From CBDFKK01 sp965248815 (GTDB lineage Bacteria > Pseudomonadota > Alphaproteobacteria > SMXP01), in NCBI GenBank assembly GCA_965248815.1, contig CBDFKK010000008.1:682001-746000 (forward strand): a DNA stretch of 64,000 nt. The letters are read 5' to 3'. The position numbers and the translations under genes were made by a program. Within the stretch, counting starts at the first letter, position 1, and each line of letters starts with the position of its first letter. The notes beneath the pieces are model-generated. The model worked only from the letters and a program-made list of their open reading frames with translations, ran no database searches and was not told the DNA's origin. Positions 44,645-54,033 of this stretch are shown here, piece after piece.

Positions 44645-44962
44645 TTAACCGCCGACCTGCGCCGCATCGATAAGCAATACCTGAAAGGTACCAAGTCCCT
44701 CCCGCAATTTCTTAGCTTCCTGGTATTCTTCGGAATTCCACCAGGCCTTCGCGGCTTCCCTGTCCGGCCATTCTGAAATGACGACACTCATATCGTCGTC
44801 GCCCCACTCTTCCTCAAGAAATTCGACGTCGCGCCCTCTCAGCACATAGCGCGCGCCATATCTTTCAATCATCGGCGCAACGACCGCGGCGTAACTCGCC
44901 ATGAATTTCTCGCGGTCCGTCAGGTTGGCTAGAATAACCATGTAGCATTTTTGTTCAGCCAT
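44645..44962 (-). CDS. DUF1330-family protein
   Basis: A 105-residue dimeric alpha-beta barrel protein. The pattern ANLTDREKFMASYAAVVAPMIERYGARYVLRG followed by SEWPDREAAKAWWNSEEYQEAKKLR is the DUF1330 signature. Such small proteins resemble the YciI and ABM folds. It lies opposite to the small hypothetical and divergent from the fused hydrolase at 45079. Function is unknown. Confidence 0.9.
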   Translation of the reverse strand: MAEQKCYMVILANLTDREKFMASYAAVVAPMIERYGARYVLRGRDVEFLEEEWGDDDMSVVISEWPDREAAKAWWNSEEYQEAKKLREGLGTFQVLLIDAAQVGG

Positions 44963-45078
44963 TGGCGTCTCCCCAATCTTTTCCAGGTCACGCTATAGCA
45001 TGGCGCTCGCCAGGTACCACCATATTTGTATACTCGCTCCTCAGTTGGGCACGAACTTCAAACAAGTTGGAGGCATAA

Positions 45079-46779
45079 ATGGTTGTCGGCATTGATCCCG
45101 CATTGACCAAAGATATCAGACGCCACTTCGTCACGGTTGACGGCCGCCAAGTCCACTATGCGCGTGCCGGTTCCGGACCTTGCGTGGTGTTGTGCCACGG
45201 CTCGCCCAACTCAGGATTATCTCAATTCGGTTTGATCAATGCTCTGAAAGACCGATTCACCGTCATCGCGCCTGATACGCCAGGCAACGGCAACTCAGAT
45301 CCACTCGATATTGACAACCCGACGATCCCCGATTACGCGCGCGCTTTGGAGAAACTGCTCGACGCGCTCGAAATAGACAAATGTGCGGTTTACGGATTTC
45401 ATACCGGCGCCGACATTGCCGTGACCATCGCCGTGCAATCGCATGAGCGGATCACCCAAGTGGTTGCCAACGGATTGCCTTTCTTTACGCAGGACGAACG
45501 TGACCTCATGCTGGAAAAATACCTGCCGCCGTTTGAGCCGCAATGGGACGGCAGCCATTTGTGCTGGCTGTGGCCGCGGCTGACCGAGCAACAAGTCTTT
45601 TTCCCCTGGCACGAACAAGACGCCGAGCACCGTATGTTACGTGGCATCACGCCCCCGGACTCATTCCATATGCAAACTCTTGAGTTCTTGCGCGCTGGCG
45701 ACGCGTATCGCAAGCCCTACCGCGCAGCATTCTTGCAGAATTCGAAAAAGTTATTTCCGGACCTGACCGTGCCCACGACCCTGTGCGCCTTTAATGACGA
45801 TCCGCTTTCTGAGCACCTGGATCGCGTCGGCACTACTCCCGACATCATTCGGATCAATAAAATTGACAAGAGCTTGGCCACCATGGCGCAGGAACTAAAT
45901 GGGCTGTTTGACGTTCACGGCGGCGGCGAGCCATCTGCAGCTCCCAGACCGGACCCTTTCTCGGGCGACCGTTTTCACCAAGACTTCGTCGAGGCCGGCG
46001 GCGGGCAAGTCTATTTCTTGAAGCGCGAAGGCAGCGGTCGGCCGATCGTCGCTCTTCACGACCCGGCAAGCTCGTCTCGGCTTTTCGATGCGTACATGTT
46101 AGGCCCGAACGGAGATCGCCTGCTTTACGCCATTGACCTGCCGGGCAGCGGTGAGTCCGACAACACGTTTTCCGATGGTGTTCCAACCATTGAAGGATAT
46201 GCGGAGAAACTCGGCGAAATTCTTGACGCGCTAGGCGAAACGCAAGTCGATATCGTGGGTTACTATAGCGGCGGGTATGTCGGCGCCGAGCTGGCGATTG
46301 GCCGCCGTGATCTGGTGAAGAACCTCGCCTTTATCGGCGTCGAACAATATGGCGCGGATGAACAGCAAGACCGACTTGCGCATTACACGCCCGACATCTC
46401 ACCGCGCTGGGACGGCACGCATTTGATTACCGCGTGGCGCATGATGCGGGCGCAAGGTCTGTTCAATCCCTGGTACAAAACAACCAAAGAAGCGGCAATG
46501 GCCGATCCCTATGTGGACGCCGACATGCTCCACCGGCGCGTGGTCGACCTCATGAAATGCGGCAACACCTATCAGCATGCCTATCGCGCCTATTTCACCT
46601 ACGCCACACTCGACCGTCTGCCGCTGGTTCCGTGCTCTAAGTGGGTGTGCAAATTGAGTTGGGATCCGCGGCAAGAGGGCGGTGTCGAAATCGCCAAAGT
46701 GATCGACGCCCCAACGGTCGATATATCGCCCGACATGTCCGAGTGGCCGTCGTTCTTCGCAGATTTATTTACGGATTAG
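45079..46779 (+). CDS. Tandem alpha/beta hydrolase fusion with non-serine nucleophile positions
   Basis: A 566-residue fusion of two alpha/beta hydrolase domains, about 1-285 and 295-566. Domain one has VVLCHGSPNSG (oxyanion), APDTPGNGNSD and the elbow AVYGFHTGAD, with His108 at the nucleophile site. Domain two has IVALHDPASSSR, DLPGSGESD and the elbow VGYYSGGYVG, with Tyr396 at that site. Neither has the usual Ser, Cys or Asp. The single-domain protein at 36060 has His at the same place. Epoxide hydrolase or dehalogenase chemistry is unlikely. GGAGG precedes ATG 45079. The C-terminus overlaps the TRAP large subunit gene on the other strand by 11 bases. Confidence 0.82.
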   Translation: MVVGIDPALTKDIRRHFVTVDGRQVHYARAGSGPCVVLCHGSPNSGLSQFGLINALKDRFTVIAPDTPGNGNSDPLDIDNPTIPDYARALEKLLDALEIDKCAVYGFHTGADIAVTIAVQSHERITQVVANGLPFFTQDERDLMLEKYLPPFEPQWDGSHLCWLWPRLTEQQVFFPWHEQDAEHRMLRGITPPDSFHMQTLEFLRAGDAYRKPYRAAFLQNSKKLFPDLTVPTTLCAFNDDPLSEHLDRVGTTPDIIRINKIDKSLATMAQELNGLFDVHGGGEPSAAPRPDPFSGDRFHQDFVEAGGGQVYFLKREGSGRPIVALHDPASSSRLFDAYMLGPNGDRLLYAIDLPGSGESDNTFSDGVPTIEGYAEKLGEILDALGETQVDIVGYYSGGYVGAELAIGRRDLVKNLAFIGVEQYGADEQQDRLAHYTPDISPRWDGTHLITAWRMMRAQGLFNPWYKTTKEAAMADPYVDADMLHRRVVDLMKCGNTYQHAYRAYFTYATLDRLPLVPCSKWVCKLSWDPRQEGGVEIAKVIDAPTVDISPDMSEWPSFFADLFTD

Positions 46780-48055
46780 CACGCGCCCCTTCATCCAAAA
46801 ACATTAGCGAGAGCTGCGGAAAAGCGACGACGATGGCAAGGCCAATCAGCATCAAGCCAATGAACGGAATCACGGCTTTGCAGATGGTCCAAAAGTCCTC
46901 CCGAAAGGCACCCATCGCAACGATGATATTGAGGCCAAGGGGCGGCGTCAGATAACCGATTTCAAGATTTACGATCATCATGATGCCGAAATGCACAGGA
47001 TGCATGCCGTATTCCGGCGAACTCGCGATCGGTTGCAGCAGCGGGCTCAAAATCAAAACCGCCGAACCGATATCGACGAGAAAACCGATCAGCAGAAGCA
47101 AGATATTTGTCGCCAAGATAAACGCGATTTTAGAGTCGACCGCGCCAGTCAAAATCTCGACCATCTGCATGGGAATCTGCTGATAGGTCATAAATGAATT
47201 GAGCGCGACGGCAAACCCAAGCAAGGGAAACAGACTGCCCAAAAGCTTTGCAGTCTCGGTTACTACCTCAACAAGTGCTTTTGGTTTCATGTCCCGGTGA
47301 ATAAACATTTCGACGACGATGGCGGTGAACACCGCGACGGCCGCCGATTCTGTCGGCGTAAAAAACCCAGAATAAATGCCGCCCAAAATAATGACGGGCA
47401 CCGAGAGCGAAAAAATAGCCCGTGCAAATGATTTCGCAATTCTCGTGATGCTATAGGCGCCGCGGCGGCGATTGAAATTGACCGTCATGGAATAGGCGCT
47501 CATGAGCGCGGTTAAAACCATGGCGGGGCCGATGCCGGCAATAAACAAATCGGCAATCGATGTTTGGGTCATGACTCCAAAGAGAATGAGCGGAATGCTG
47601 GGAGGGATCACAATCCCTAACGTGCCGGCGGCACAAAGCGCACCGAGCGCGAAGGACTTGGGATAACCTTCTTCGATCAACGCCGGATACATGATGGACC
47701 CGACGGCGAGCAGCGTGACCGTCGATGATCCTGAAATCGACGCAAAGACAGCACAGGACAAGATGGTCGCTAACGCCAATCCGCCTGGAATCGGATTGGT
47801 TAGCTCGCGCATCAAATCGATGAGACGGATGGCAATACTGCCCCGGGCCATGATCGTGCCTGCTAAGATATAAAGCGGGATCGACAACAGAACTTCGCGG
47901 TTGGACGCCTGCCAAATGTCAAAGATGACATTTTGGACATTGCCATCGTCGTAGAGATACGTGACGATAAAAACAATCGTCCCCAAAACGACGATAACGT
48001 TCTGTCTGAGGATGATCAGAACGAACGCCAGCAAGAAAAGCAGCAAGATGGTCAC
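46769..48055 (-). CDS. dctM: TRAP transporter large permease subunit (DctM)
   Basis: A 428-residue inner-membrane protein with about 12 helices. The family signature PLLGFAVALNSFM and GTLGIVIPPSIPLILFGVMTQTSIADLFIAG are visible. It starts with a 4-base overlap (ATGA) with the small subunit stop and is the third gene of the dctPQM operon. It carries organic acids with Na+ in a secondary-active way, fed by the DctP at 48672. Confidence 0.95.
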   Translation of the reverse strand: MTILLLFLLAFVLIILRQNVIVVLGTIVFIVTYLYDDGNVQNVIFDIWQASNREVLLSIPLYILAGTIMARGSIAIRLIDLMRELTNPIPGGLALATILSCAVFASISGSSTVTLLAVGSIMYPALIEEGYPKSFALGALCAAGTLGIVIPPSIPLILFGVMTQTSIADLFIAGIGPAMVLTALMSAYSMTVNFNRRRGAYSITRIAKSFARAIFSLSVPVIILGGIYSGFFTPTESAAVAVFTAIVVEMFIHRDMKPKALVEVVTETAKLLGSLFPLLGFAVALNSFMTYQQIPMQMVEILTGAVDSKIAFILATNILLLLIGFLVDIGSAVLILSPLLQPIASSPEYGMHPVHFGIMMIVNLEIGYLTPPLGLNIIVAMGAFREDFWTICKAVIPFIGLMLIGLAIVVAFPQLSLMFLDEGARANP

Positions 48056-48624
48056 TGCCGGGAGTTCCCTTGCGGCGGCGTCGTTCCGTTTTGATCCCCC
48101 ACCAAAATCTCGGCAGCGGTTACTTCCGCGTCGGCACCGCTCTCCGGCGGCCTAAGCTCGGGCCGAGCCATAAAAATAATGTGGCGCACACCGCCTAGAA
48201 AATAAGCAAGCACAATGACCATTTGAAACGGCCAAATAACGATACGTACCGTGTTGAAGACATCGCCATACTCGTAGGCTTCGAAAACGATATAAATGCC
48301 GACCCCGGCCACGAACCAATAGAAAAGCGCGGTGATCAAATCGGCAAGACGCACGACGTTGCCTTCCCACGCCTTAGGGATGAGATGATCGGCAAAGCGC
48401 GGCCGCAGGTGCGCGCCGTCTGCGGTGGCCAAGCCGATGCCCATGAACGCCACGACAATCATGCCAAAGACGCCAATTTGGCTTGCTTGCAAGATGCCGC
48501 TTCCCGTCCACTCACGCAAAAAAACATCCGAAAACAAAGCGATCGCCATAACGGAAAAGGCAGCAAAACAGACAGCCTGCTCGAACGTGCGCAGCTTCTT
48601 CAAGAATAGTTCAGCTAAGTGCAC
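48052..48624 (-). CDS. dctQ: TRAP transporter small permease subunit (DctQ)
   Basis: A 190-residue membrane protein with four helices, starting at ATG 48624. QASQIGVFGMIVVAFMGIGLATADGAHLRPRF is the typical DctQ core. It is 47 bases after the DctP stop and overlaps DctM by four bases. It completes the transporter complex and stabilises DctM. The cytoplasmic C-terminal tail (AEILVGDQNGTTPP) is longer than usual. Confidence 0.93.
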   Translation of the reverse strand: MHLAELFLKKLRTFEQAVCFAAFSVMAIALFSDVFLREWTGSGILQASQIGVFGMIVVAFMGIGLATADGAHLRPRFADHLIPKAWEGNVVRLADLITALFYWFVAGVGIYIVFEAYEYGDVFNTVRIVIWPFQMVIVLAYFLGGVRHIIFMARPELRPPESGADAEVTAAEILVGDQNGTTPPQGNSRQ

Positions 48625-48671
48625 TCCCGAGACCCCTGCTTGTTGGACGGCACTTGAAGACCGTTAGCGCG

Positions 48672-49724
48672 CTAGGACGCATCTTCTCCTTGGGGAGACT
48701 CGCTTGCACCCGAAGGCACCAACGCCGACTGGGCTTTGAACGCTTCTTTCCCTGCGACGATGGCATCGTATATCTTCAGGGACTGGCCTCCCACTTGATC
48801 GATGATGGTTTGTACTTGACCGTCGGTCGCCGCCACCCATCGGGCGCGCTCTTCAGGCGTCGGCTCATAAACCTCGATGCCGTCATCCCTCAGCCAGGTG
48901 ATGACATTGTTGAGCAACTCTCTGACCGGTTCGCGCCGATTGGACGGCGGTCCGAACGCATCGAGGATTGCTTGCTGCTCTTCGGGAGTAATCGAGTCCC
49001 ACCATTTCTTGTTGGCAACAACACCGCCTGTATCATAAGCGTGATGCGTCAGCGCAACGTGCGTGGCGTATTCCCGTGTTGCATAGTAGTGAAAAATTAG
49101 GTTGCTGGCGCCGCCTTTAATCAGTCCGGTCTGCAAAGATTGTACAATGTCAACGCTGCCGATCGCCGCAGAATTAGCACCAATGCCACGCAAGAAAACT
49201 TGGGCGGCGACATTGGGCGCGCCGCGCAATTCTAGATCTACAATGTCGGCCGGCGTGCGGATCGGTTTATTGCCGTAAATATCGGTCCACCCCACATCAG
49301 ACCATGTCAAGAGGACCAGGCCCTTGTCATCCAGCAACTGCGAAATCGGTTCGACTAAGTAATTGTCATAAATAAAGTCGACTTCTTCGGTCGACTCGAA
49401 CAAATAGGGCGCCAGCGGAATTGTCAGTTCGGGAACGATCACTGCCAAGCCTTGCAATGAAGGCCCCATGATCTGCACCCGGTTGCGCCGTGTCTGCGCC
49501 AGCATCTCGTCTTCATTGCCGAGCTCGCCGCGAATGAAATATTCAAACTTGATATCCGGCCCGGTTTCATCAAGAGCCGTCTGAAAGGTCGTCCATGACG
49601 CCTCCCAGGGTGAATCCGGGGGCGCCATGGCGGCAATTTTGGCCTCTAGCGCTTGCGCACTGTTCGAAAACAAACCACCGCAAAGAAAGACAGCCGCAGC
49701 GGCAAAAGAACACGTCTTTGTCAT
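48672..49724 (-). CDS. dctP: TRAP transporter periplasmic solute-binding protein (DctP)
   Basis: A 350-residue binding protein with a signal peptide (AAAAVFLCGGLFSNSAQA). It has RRNRVQIMGPSLQG, PYLFESTEEVDFIYDN, the carboxylate Arg segment LELRGAPNVAAQ and SLQTGLIKGGASN. The orphan DctP at 19636 shares all these with similar spacing. As first gene of dctPQM, it captures an organic acid in the periplasm; the ligand is unknown but probably carboxylic. The gene is divergent from the ABC operon at 49963. Confidence 0.94.
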   Translation of the reverse strand: MTKTCSFAAAAVFLCGGLFSNSAQALEAKIAAMAPPDSPWEASWTTFQTALDETGPDIKFEYFIRGELGNEDEMLAQTRRNRVQIMGPSLQGLAVIVPELTIPLAPYLFESTEEVDFIYDNYLVEPISQLLDDKGLVLLTWSDVGWTDIYGNKPIRTPADIVDLELRGAPNVAAQVFLRGIGANSAAIGSVDIVQSLQTGLIKGGASNLIFHYYATREYATHVALTHHAYDTGGVVANKKWWDSITPEEQQAILDAFGPPSNRREPVRELLNNVITWLRDDGIEVYEPTPEERARWVAATDGQVQTIIDQVGGQSLKIYDAIVAGKEAFKAQSALVPSGASESPQGEDAS

Positions 49725-49962
49725 GATTTACTCGCGATTGTTGCTCTAGACATTTAACATGGCCGTCCTTCAAAGACCAATGGGCCACTATACACACCGC
49801 TTGATTCACTAAATGGCTGAATCTGGACTCCGCAGTTACCCTAGCGGCCGTAAGAATAGCGCGAAACATCTAGCGAACGAGCGGCGTTGCCTGTAGCCTT
49901 GCGTCGCGGCCGCAGGAGCATCAGCAAGATTTCGCGCCGTTAGGGATGGTGGTTAGGCAGTC

Positions 49963-50994
49963 GTGGTAGAAACTGAATTCGATAGGGTTCCCCTCGCGCG
50001 CGGGACCGATTCAAACTTAATGTCGCGAATTTTGGTTCGGCTAGGGCCGGTTCTGCTCAAGCTCCGAGATTTGGTGATCCTACTCCTTGCACTCATCACG
50101 CTACTTTATGTCTTGCTGCCCTTCGCCGGCGACCCTGCTGAAGTGCTCGCCGGAATGGATGCAACGCCGGAGCAGCTTGCGGCTATTCGCGCGAAATTCG
50201 GTTTGGATAGGCCTTGGTACGTTCAATACGCGACATATTGGTGGAATGTACTGCAGCTCGATTTCGGTATATCGCTGGCAAGCGGCCAGCCGGCTATGGA
50301 AATCGTTCTCGCTCATTTGCCGGCAACACTCCTTCTCGCCTCGTTGGCAATGGGATTTACACTGATCGTTGCCGTACCGCTTGGCGCATTTCTTGGTTTT
50401 AAAACCGAGCGTCCTCTACCAGGTTTTCTAGCGCACTTCGTTTTCTATTTGCGGCGCGTCGTCGAATGGATTGTTTTTGTCTTTCAAGGCATGCCGGGCT
50501 TCGTCTTCGGTCTGATCTTAATTCAGATATTCGCCGTATCTCTCCAATGGCTGCCATCAATCGGATACGGAAGCGTTAAAACGTGGATTTTGCCAACCCT
50601 CGCGCTGTCGTCGTTCATGGTGCCGAAATTGGTACGCGTGATCGCGGCGAATGTGACCGAGGCTTTGCGCGAAGACTACATTCGAACTGCCCGCGCTTAC
50701 GGCGCAACGCGAATGGATGTGTTGTGGCGGCACGCGCTTCCCAACGCCCTCCTCGGAGCGGCGGCCTTAATCGGCACACAATTCGCTTTTCTGTTGGGCG
50801 GCACTGTGATTATCGAGCGCATGTTCACGTGGCCCGGCATCGGCTGGCTGCTGATAGATCGCACTCAGACTCTCGACTATCCCGTTGTCCAAGCGCTCGC
50901 CCTGCTTATCGCGTTCATGGTTTTTACCGTGAATACGGTAACGGATTTGAGTTTCCGCTATCTCGATCCACGCTTACGAAACTCGTCGAATTAG
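49963..50994 (+). CDS. Peptide-type ABC transporter permease 1 (DppB-like)
   Basis: A 343-residue membrane protein, six helices. The EAA loop that contacts the ATPase reads EALREDYIRTARAYGATRMDVLWRHALPNAL. AEVLAGMDATPEQLAAIRAKFGLDRPWYVQY is the usual DppB periplasmic loop. GTG 49963 is used because the next in-frame ATG (50020) would shorten the conserved N-terminus, though it is possible. First gene of a three-gene importer with DppC-like and a fused ATPase. Confidence 0.94.
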   Translation: MVETEFDRVPLARGTDSNLMSRILVRLGPVLLKLRDLVILLLALITLLYVLLPFAGDPAEVLAGMDATPEQLAAIRAKFGLDRPWYVQYATYWWNVLQLDFGISLASGQPAMEIVLAHLPATLLLASLAMGFTLIVAVPLGAFLGFKTERPLPGFLAHFVFYLRRVVEWIVFVFQGMPGFVFGLILIQIFAVSLQWLPSIGYGSVKTWILPTLALSSFMVPKLVRVIAANVTEALREDYIRTARAYGATRMDVLWRHALPNALLGAAALIGTQFAFLLGGTVIIERMFTWPGIGWLLIDRTQTLDYPVVQALALLIAFMVFTVNTVTDLSFRYLDPRLRNSSN

Positions 50995-51005
50995 GAGCGC
51001 ACGGC

Positions 51006-51893
51006 ATGGCGTTACTCGAAGCGGATCAGCGAGCAGAAAAGGCAGTGGATAATGCCGGGACCAAATTCACTGATCGCCTGACCGTCGAAATTGTGATCGG
51101 CATATTGTTTGCCGGGATCGTTCTTGGACTTCTGATTTTCCGCCCCTTGCTTTCGACCCACGACCCAATGCAGGGCGATCTCATGCTGCGTTTTCAGCCT
51201 CCGGGTACGGAAAATCATTGGCTGGGAACGGATGAGCTTGGCCGGGATATATGGTCGCGAGTTCTTGCCGGCTTGCAATGGTCGATGAGCGCCGCCGTGA
51301 CCGCGACCGCCATTGCTTTCGTCATCGGAACTTTGCTAGGGCTGCTCGCCGCACGGTTTCCTGGATTTGTGCGCACGATCATTCGCCAGTCGATTGACAC
51401 AGTCCTCTCTTTTCCCGGACTGATCGTCGCAATATGTGTCATTGCCGTTTTTGGCCAGGGCTTTCAGCAACTTGTCCTAACACTCGGACTTCTCAGCTGG
51501 CCGGTTTTTGCGCGCGTGGTCTACGCCGAAGCATTGAGCCTTCTCGAACGGGAATATGTACTGAGCGCTCAACTCATCGGCGTCAACCGAATGACAGTCC
51601 TTTACCGCCACGTGCTTCCCGGTCTCCGGGCAACGCTCATGGTCATGATCGCGTTTCACTTTGCCGACATGTTGATTGCGGAAAGTGCGCTTTCGTTTCT
51701 CGGTATCGGGGCGCCTTTAGGAGAGCCGACGTGGGGCAATATGCTGGCCGCCAGCAGAGACAAGTTGTTCCAGGCACCCTGGATGATGCTGGTGCCTGCC
51801 GGTGCAATTGTGCTTGCTGTGGTTACGGCAAATCTCGTCGGCGATGGCATCGCAACCGTGTCGCGGCGTCTGGGCAAGGGGATTGACCTTTAA
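51006..51893 (+). CDS. Peptide-type ABC transporter permease 2 (DppC-like)
   Basis: A 295-residue permease. GTDELGRDIWSRVLAG and EALSLLEREYVLSAQLIGVNRMTVLYRHVLPG (EAA loop) are the DppC hallmarks. ATG 51006 has AGGAG eight bases upstream; the same frame continues backward through the DppB gene to 50583, but that is not a real start. It begins 11 bases after DppB and overlaps the ATPase gene by one base (TAATG). Confidence 0.94.
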   Translation: MALLEADQRAEKAVDNAGTKFTDRLTVEIVIGILFAGIVLGLLIFRPLLSTHDPMQGDLMLRFQPPGTENHWLGTDELGRDIWSRVLAGLQWSMSAAVTATAIAFVIGTLLGLLAARFPGFVRTIIRQSIDTVLSFPGLIVAICVIAVFGQGFQQLVLTLGLLSWPVFARVVYAEALSLLEREYVLSAQLIGVNRMTVLYRHVLPGLRATLMVMIAFHFADMLIAESALSFLGIGAPLGEPTWGNMLAASRDKLFQAPWMMLVPAGAIVLAVVTANLVGDGIATVSRRLGKGIDL

Positions 51894-53602
51894 TGGCCGG
51901 ACCCGCCCGGGAAACCGTTCTGCGCGTTAGTGATCTCAATCTCGAGTTTCGAACGCAAGAAGGCACTGTCAACGCCCTTAAGGGCGCCTCCCTTACGATC
52001 GGCGAAGGGGAAATCGTCGGTATTGTCGGTGAATCGGGAAGCGGAAAATCCGTCACTGCGATGAGCGTTCTTCAGCTTTTGCCGAAGGACAAGGCACGGA
52101 TCACTGCAGGTGAAATCGTCTTTCTCGATCGCGACATCTTGGCCGCAAGCGACCGGAACATGCGCGAGCTCAGAGGGCGCGATGTTTCTATGATTTTTCA
52201 GGAGCCAATGACCGCGCTCAATCCGGTCCTGAATGTGCGCAACCAAATCATCGAAGTGATCCGACGCCACCACAAGACTTTGACCATAGAACAAGCCGAT
52301 GAAAAGGCTCTGTCACTTCTTGCGGACATTCATATTCCGGATCCCGAGCGGATCATGAATTCTTATCCCCACGAGTTGAGCGGAGGCTTGCGTCAACGCG
52401 TGCTCATCGCGATGGCGTTTTCAAGCAATCCTAAACTGATTATTGCCGACGAGCCGACAACGGCGCTTGACGTCACCATTCAGGCTCAAATTCTCAACCT
52501 ACTAAAAGAGAAGGCGCGCGAGAGAAATACCGCTGTTGCCTTCATCAGCCACGATTTAGCTGTGGTCGCGCAATTGTGCGATCGGGTTTACGTTATGTAT
52601 CAGGGAGAAATCGTCGAGGAAGGCAAAACTCAGCAGGTCATCGAGTCTCCCCAACACCCCTACACGAAGGCGCTGCTCAACGCGATTCCGGAAGGTAAAC
52701 CTCACAAGATGCGCCTCGAAACTGTTTCCGTGGCGATGAACGAGACCAACCGCTCTAAATCGACGGCGGAGACAAGCTCAAATGGCGCAGCGGAAGGGTC
52801 GCGCAAGATTGGTAAACCCCTCCTCGTGCTGTCGAAGCTGACCGTTCAATACCCTATCAAATTTGATTTCATGGGACGGCCCACGCGCTATCACACGGCA
52901 GTTGATGCTATCGATCTTGAAATACGCGAAGGCGAGACGCTGAGCATTGTCGGGGAATCTGGCAGCGGCAAAACGACGGTCGCAAAAGCCATTGTGGGCC
53001 TGACACCGCCGACCAGCGGTACCATTACATTTGACGGCCGGAAAATGGGCCGCTCACGCACGCTTGACGACCGCCGGGCCATCCAAATGGTGTTCCAGGA
53101 CCCCCAATCATCTCTCAATCCACGCCATCGGGTTTGGCAAATCGTCACCGAGCCGTTGTCGGTCACCGAGCGACTGGCCAAACCTGTGCTCAAGCACCGG
53201 GCCCAAGGACTGTTGAAAAGAGTTGGAATGGAGCCCAACCAAATCGACCGTTACATCCACGAGTTTTCAGGCGGCCAAAGGCAGCGGATCGCCATTGCGC
53301 GCGCGCTGGCGATCCAGCCGAAATTATTGGTGCTCGATGAGCCCACGTCCGCGCTCGACGTGTCGGTTCAAGCACAGATCCTGAACCTCCTTTTGGATCT
53401 TCAAGAAGATCAAGATCTCACCTATCTGTTCATTTCTCATGACGTATCCGTCGTCAGACATATCAGCGACCGGGTTGCCGTCATGCATGAGGGCCGCATC
53501 GTTGAACAGGGCCCGGCGATCGACGTCCTGAACGACCCCCGAGAACCTTACACAAAGCAGCTGATGGAATCGGTTCCAAGCCTTGCTCAAGCGTTTAAGT
53601 AA
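51893..53602 (+). CDS. Fused peptide ABC transporter ATPase (DppD-DppF)
   Basis: A 569-residue protein with two full ATPase domains. The first has GESGSGKS (Walker A), LSGGLRQRV (signature) and LIIADEPTTALD (Walker B). The second has GESGSGKTT, FSGGQRQRIAIARAL and LLVLDEPTSALD. Each ends with the oligopeptide-type C-terminal segment (HPYTKALLNAIPEG; EPYTKQLMESVPSL). It powers the two permeases upstream. No binding protein follows within the operon, which is unusual; the nearest candidate is the partial one at 1-828. Confidence 0.96.
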   Translation: MAGPARETVLRVSDLNLEFRTQEGTVNALKGASLTIGEGEIVGIVGESGSGKSVTAMSVLQLLPKDKARITAGEIVFLDRDILAASDRNMRELRGRDVSMIFQEPMTALNPVLNVRNQIIEVIRRHHKTLTIEQADEKALSLLADIHIPDPERIMNSYPHELSGGLRQRVLIAMAFSSNPKLIIADEPTTALDVTIQAQILNLLKEKARERNTAVAFISHDLAVVAQLCDRVYVMYQGEIVEEGKTQQVIESPQHPYTKALLNAIPEGKPHKMRLETVSVAMNETNRSKSTAETSSNGAAEGSRKIGKPLLVLSKLTVQYPIKFDFMGRPTRYHTAVDAIDLEIREGETLSIVGESGSGKTTVAKAIVGLTPPTSGTITFDGRKMGRSRTLDDRRAIQMVFQDPQSSLNPRHRVWQIVTEPLSVTERLAKPVLKHRAQGLLKRVGMEPNQIDRYIHEFSGGQRQRIAIARALAIQPKLLVLDEPTSALDVSVQAQILNLLLDLQEDQDLTYLFISHDVSVVRHISDRVAVMHEGRIVEQGPAIDVLNDPREPYTKQLMESVPSLAQAFK

Positions 53603-54033
53603 GAGGCGGCAAAGAGAATCAGATTTACAAATTTTCATGGAAAGCCGGCGCGGTCGGTCTAGGGGCCGCCATTGCCTCATTGGTCCGTTCAGCGCCCTTC
53701 CAATCTTCAGCTCGTTACAGACTTCTGGAACGAGAGACCGTTCGCTACTTACCTGAGAAACACCCGCTAAATGTTTGATATGGTTAAGATTAATGGATTG
53801 TCCTTCAACTCGGGCAGCGCGAGCTTGAACGATCTAGAAGTGCCGACTTCGGATCAATGTCTGCATAGTAAATTTGCTGACAAACACGCTGGGCTGCATT
53901 CCGCTTTTGGCCTATTTTAGAGCCGGTTATCGACACCCCTTGAGTATTGGTACCCGAACACGGGCGAGGCATCCCACTGTCGATCGGCCACCAAAAGAAA
54001 GAACAAAAAACGACTAGCCAACGAGGTTTACTC
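53603..54033. other. 431-base gap after the ABC importer
   Basis: No intact gene is seen. One frame (about 53630-53780) reads KAGAVGLGAAIASLVRSAPF, which resembles a signal peptide, but it has no start codon and stops after about 55 residues. It could be the relic of a lost binding-protein gene, or chance. The rest probably holds the promoter of the coiled-coil gene. Confidence 0.4.

Noticed and set aside
50583..51005. N-terminal extension of the second permease inside the first permease gene
   Set aside because: It lies in a shadow frame of the first permease; ATG 51006 has a strong ribosome site and gives the normal length.
53630..53780. A real binding-protein gene after the ABC importer
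   Set aside because: Only a signal-peptide-like stretch without start codon is seen, ending after about 55 residues.
53947..54033. Longer N-terminus of the coiled-coil protein
   Set aside because: ATG 54034 has a GAGG ribosome site; the extension is basic and has no family support.
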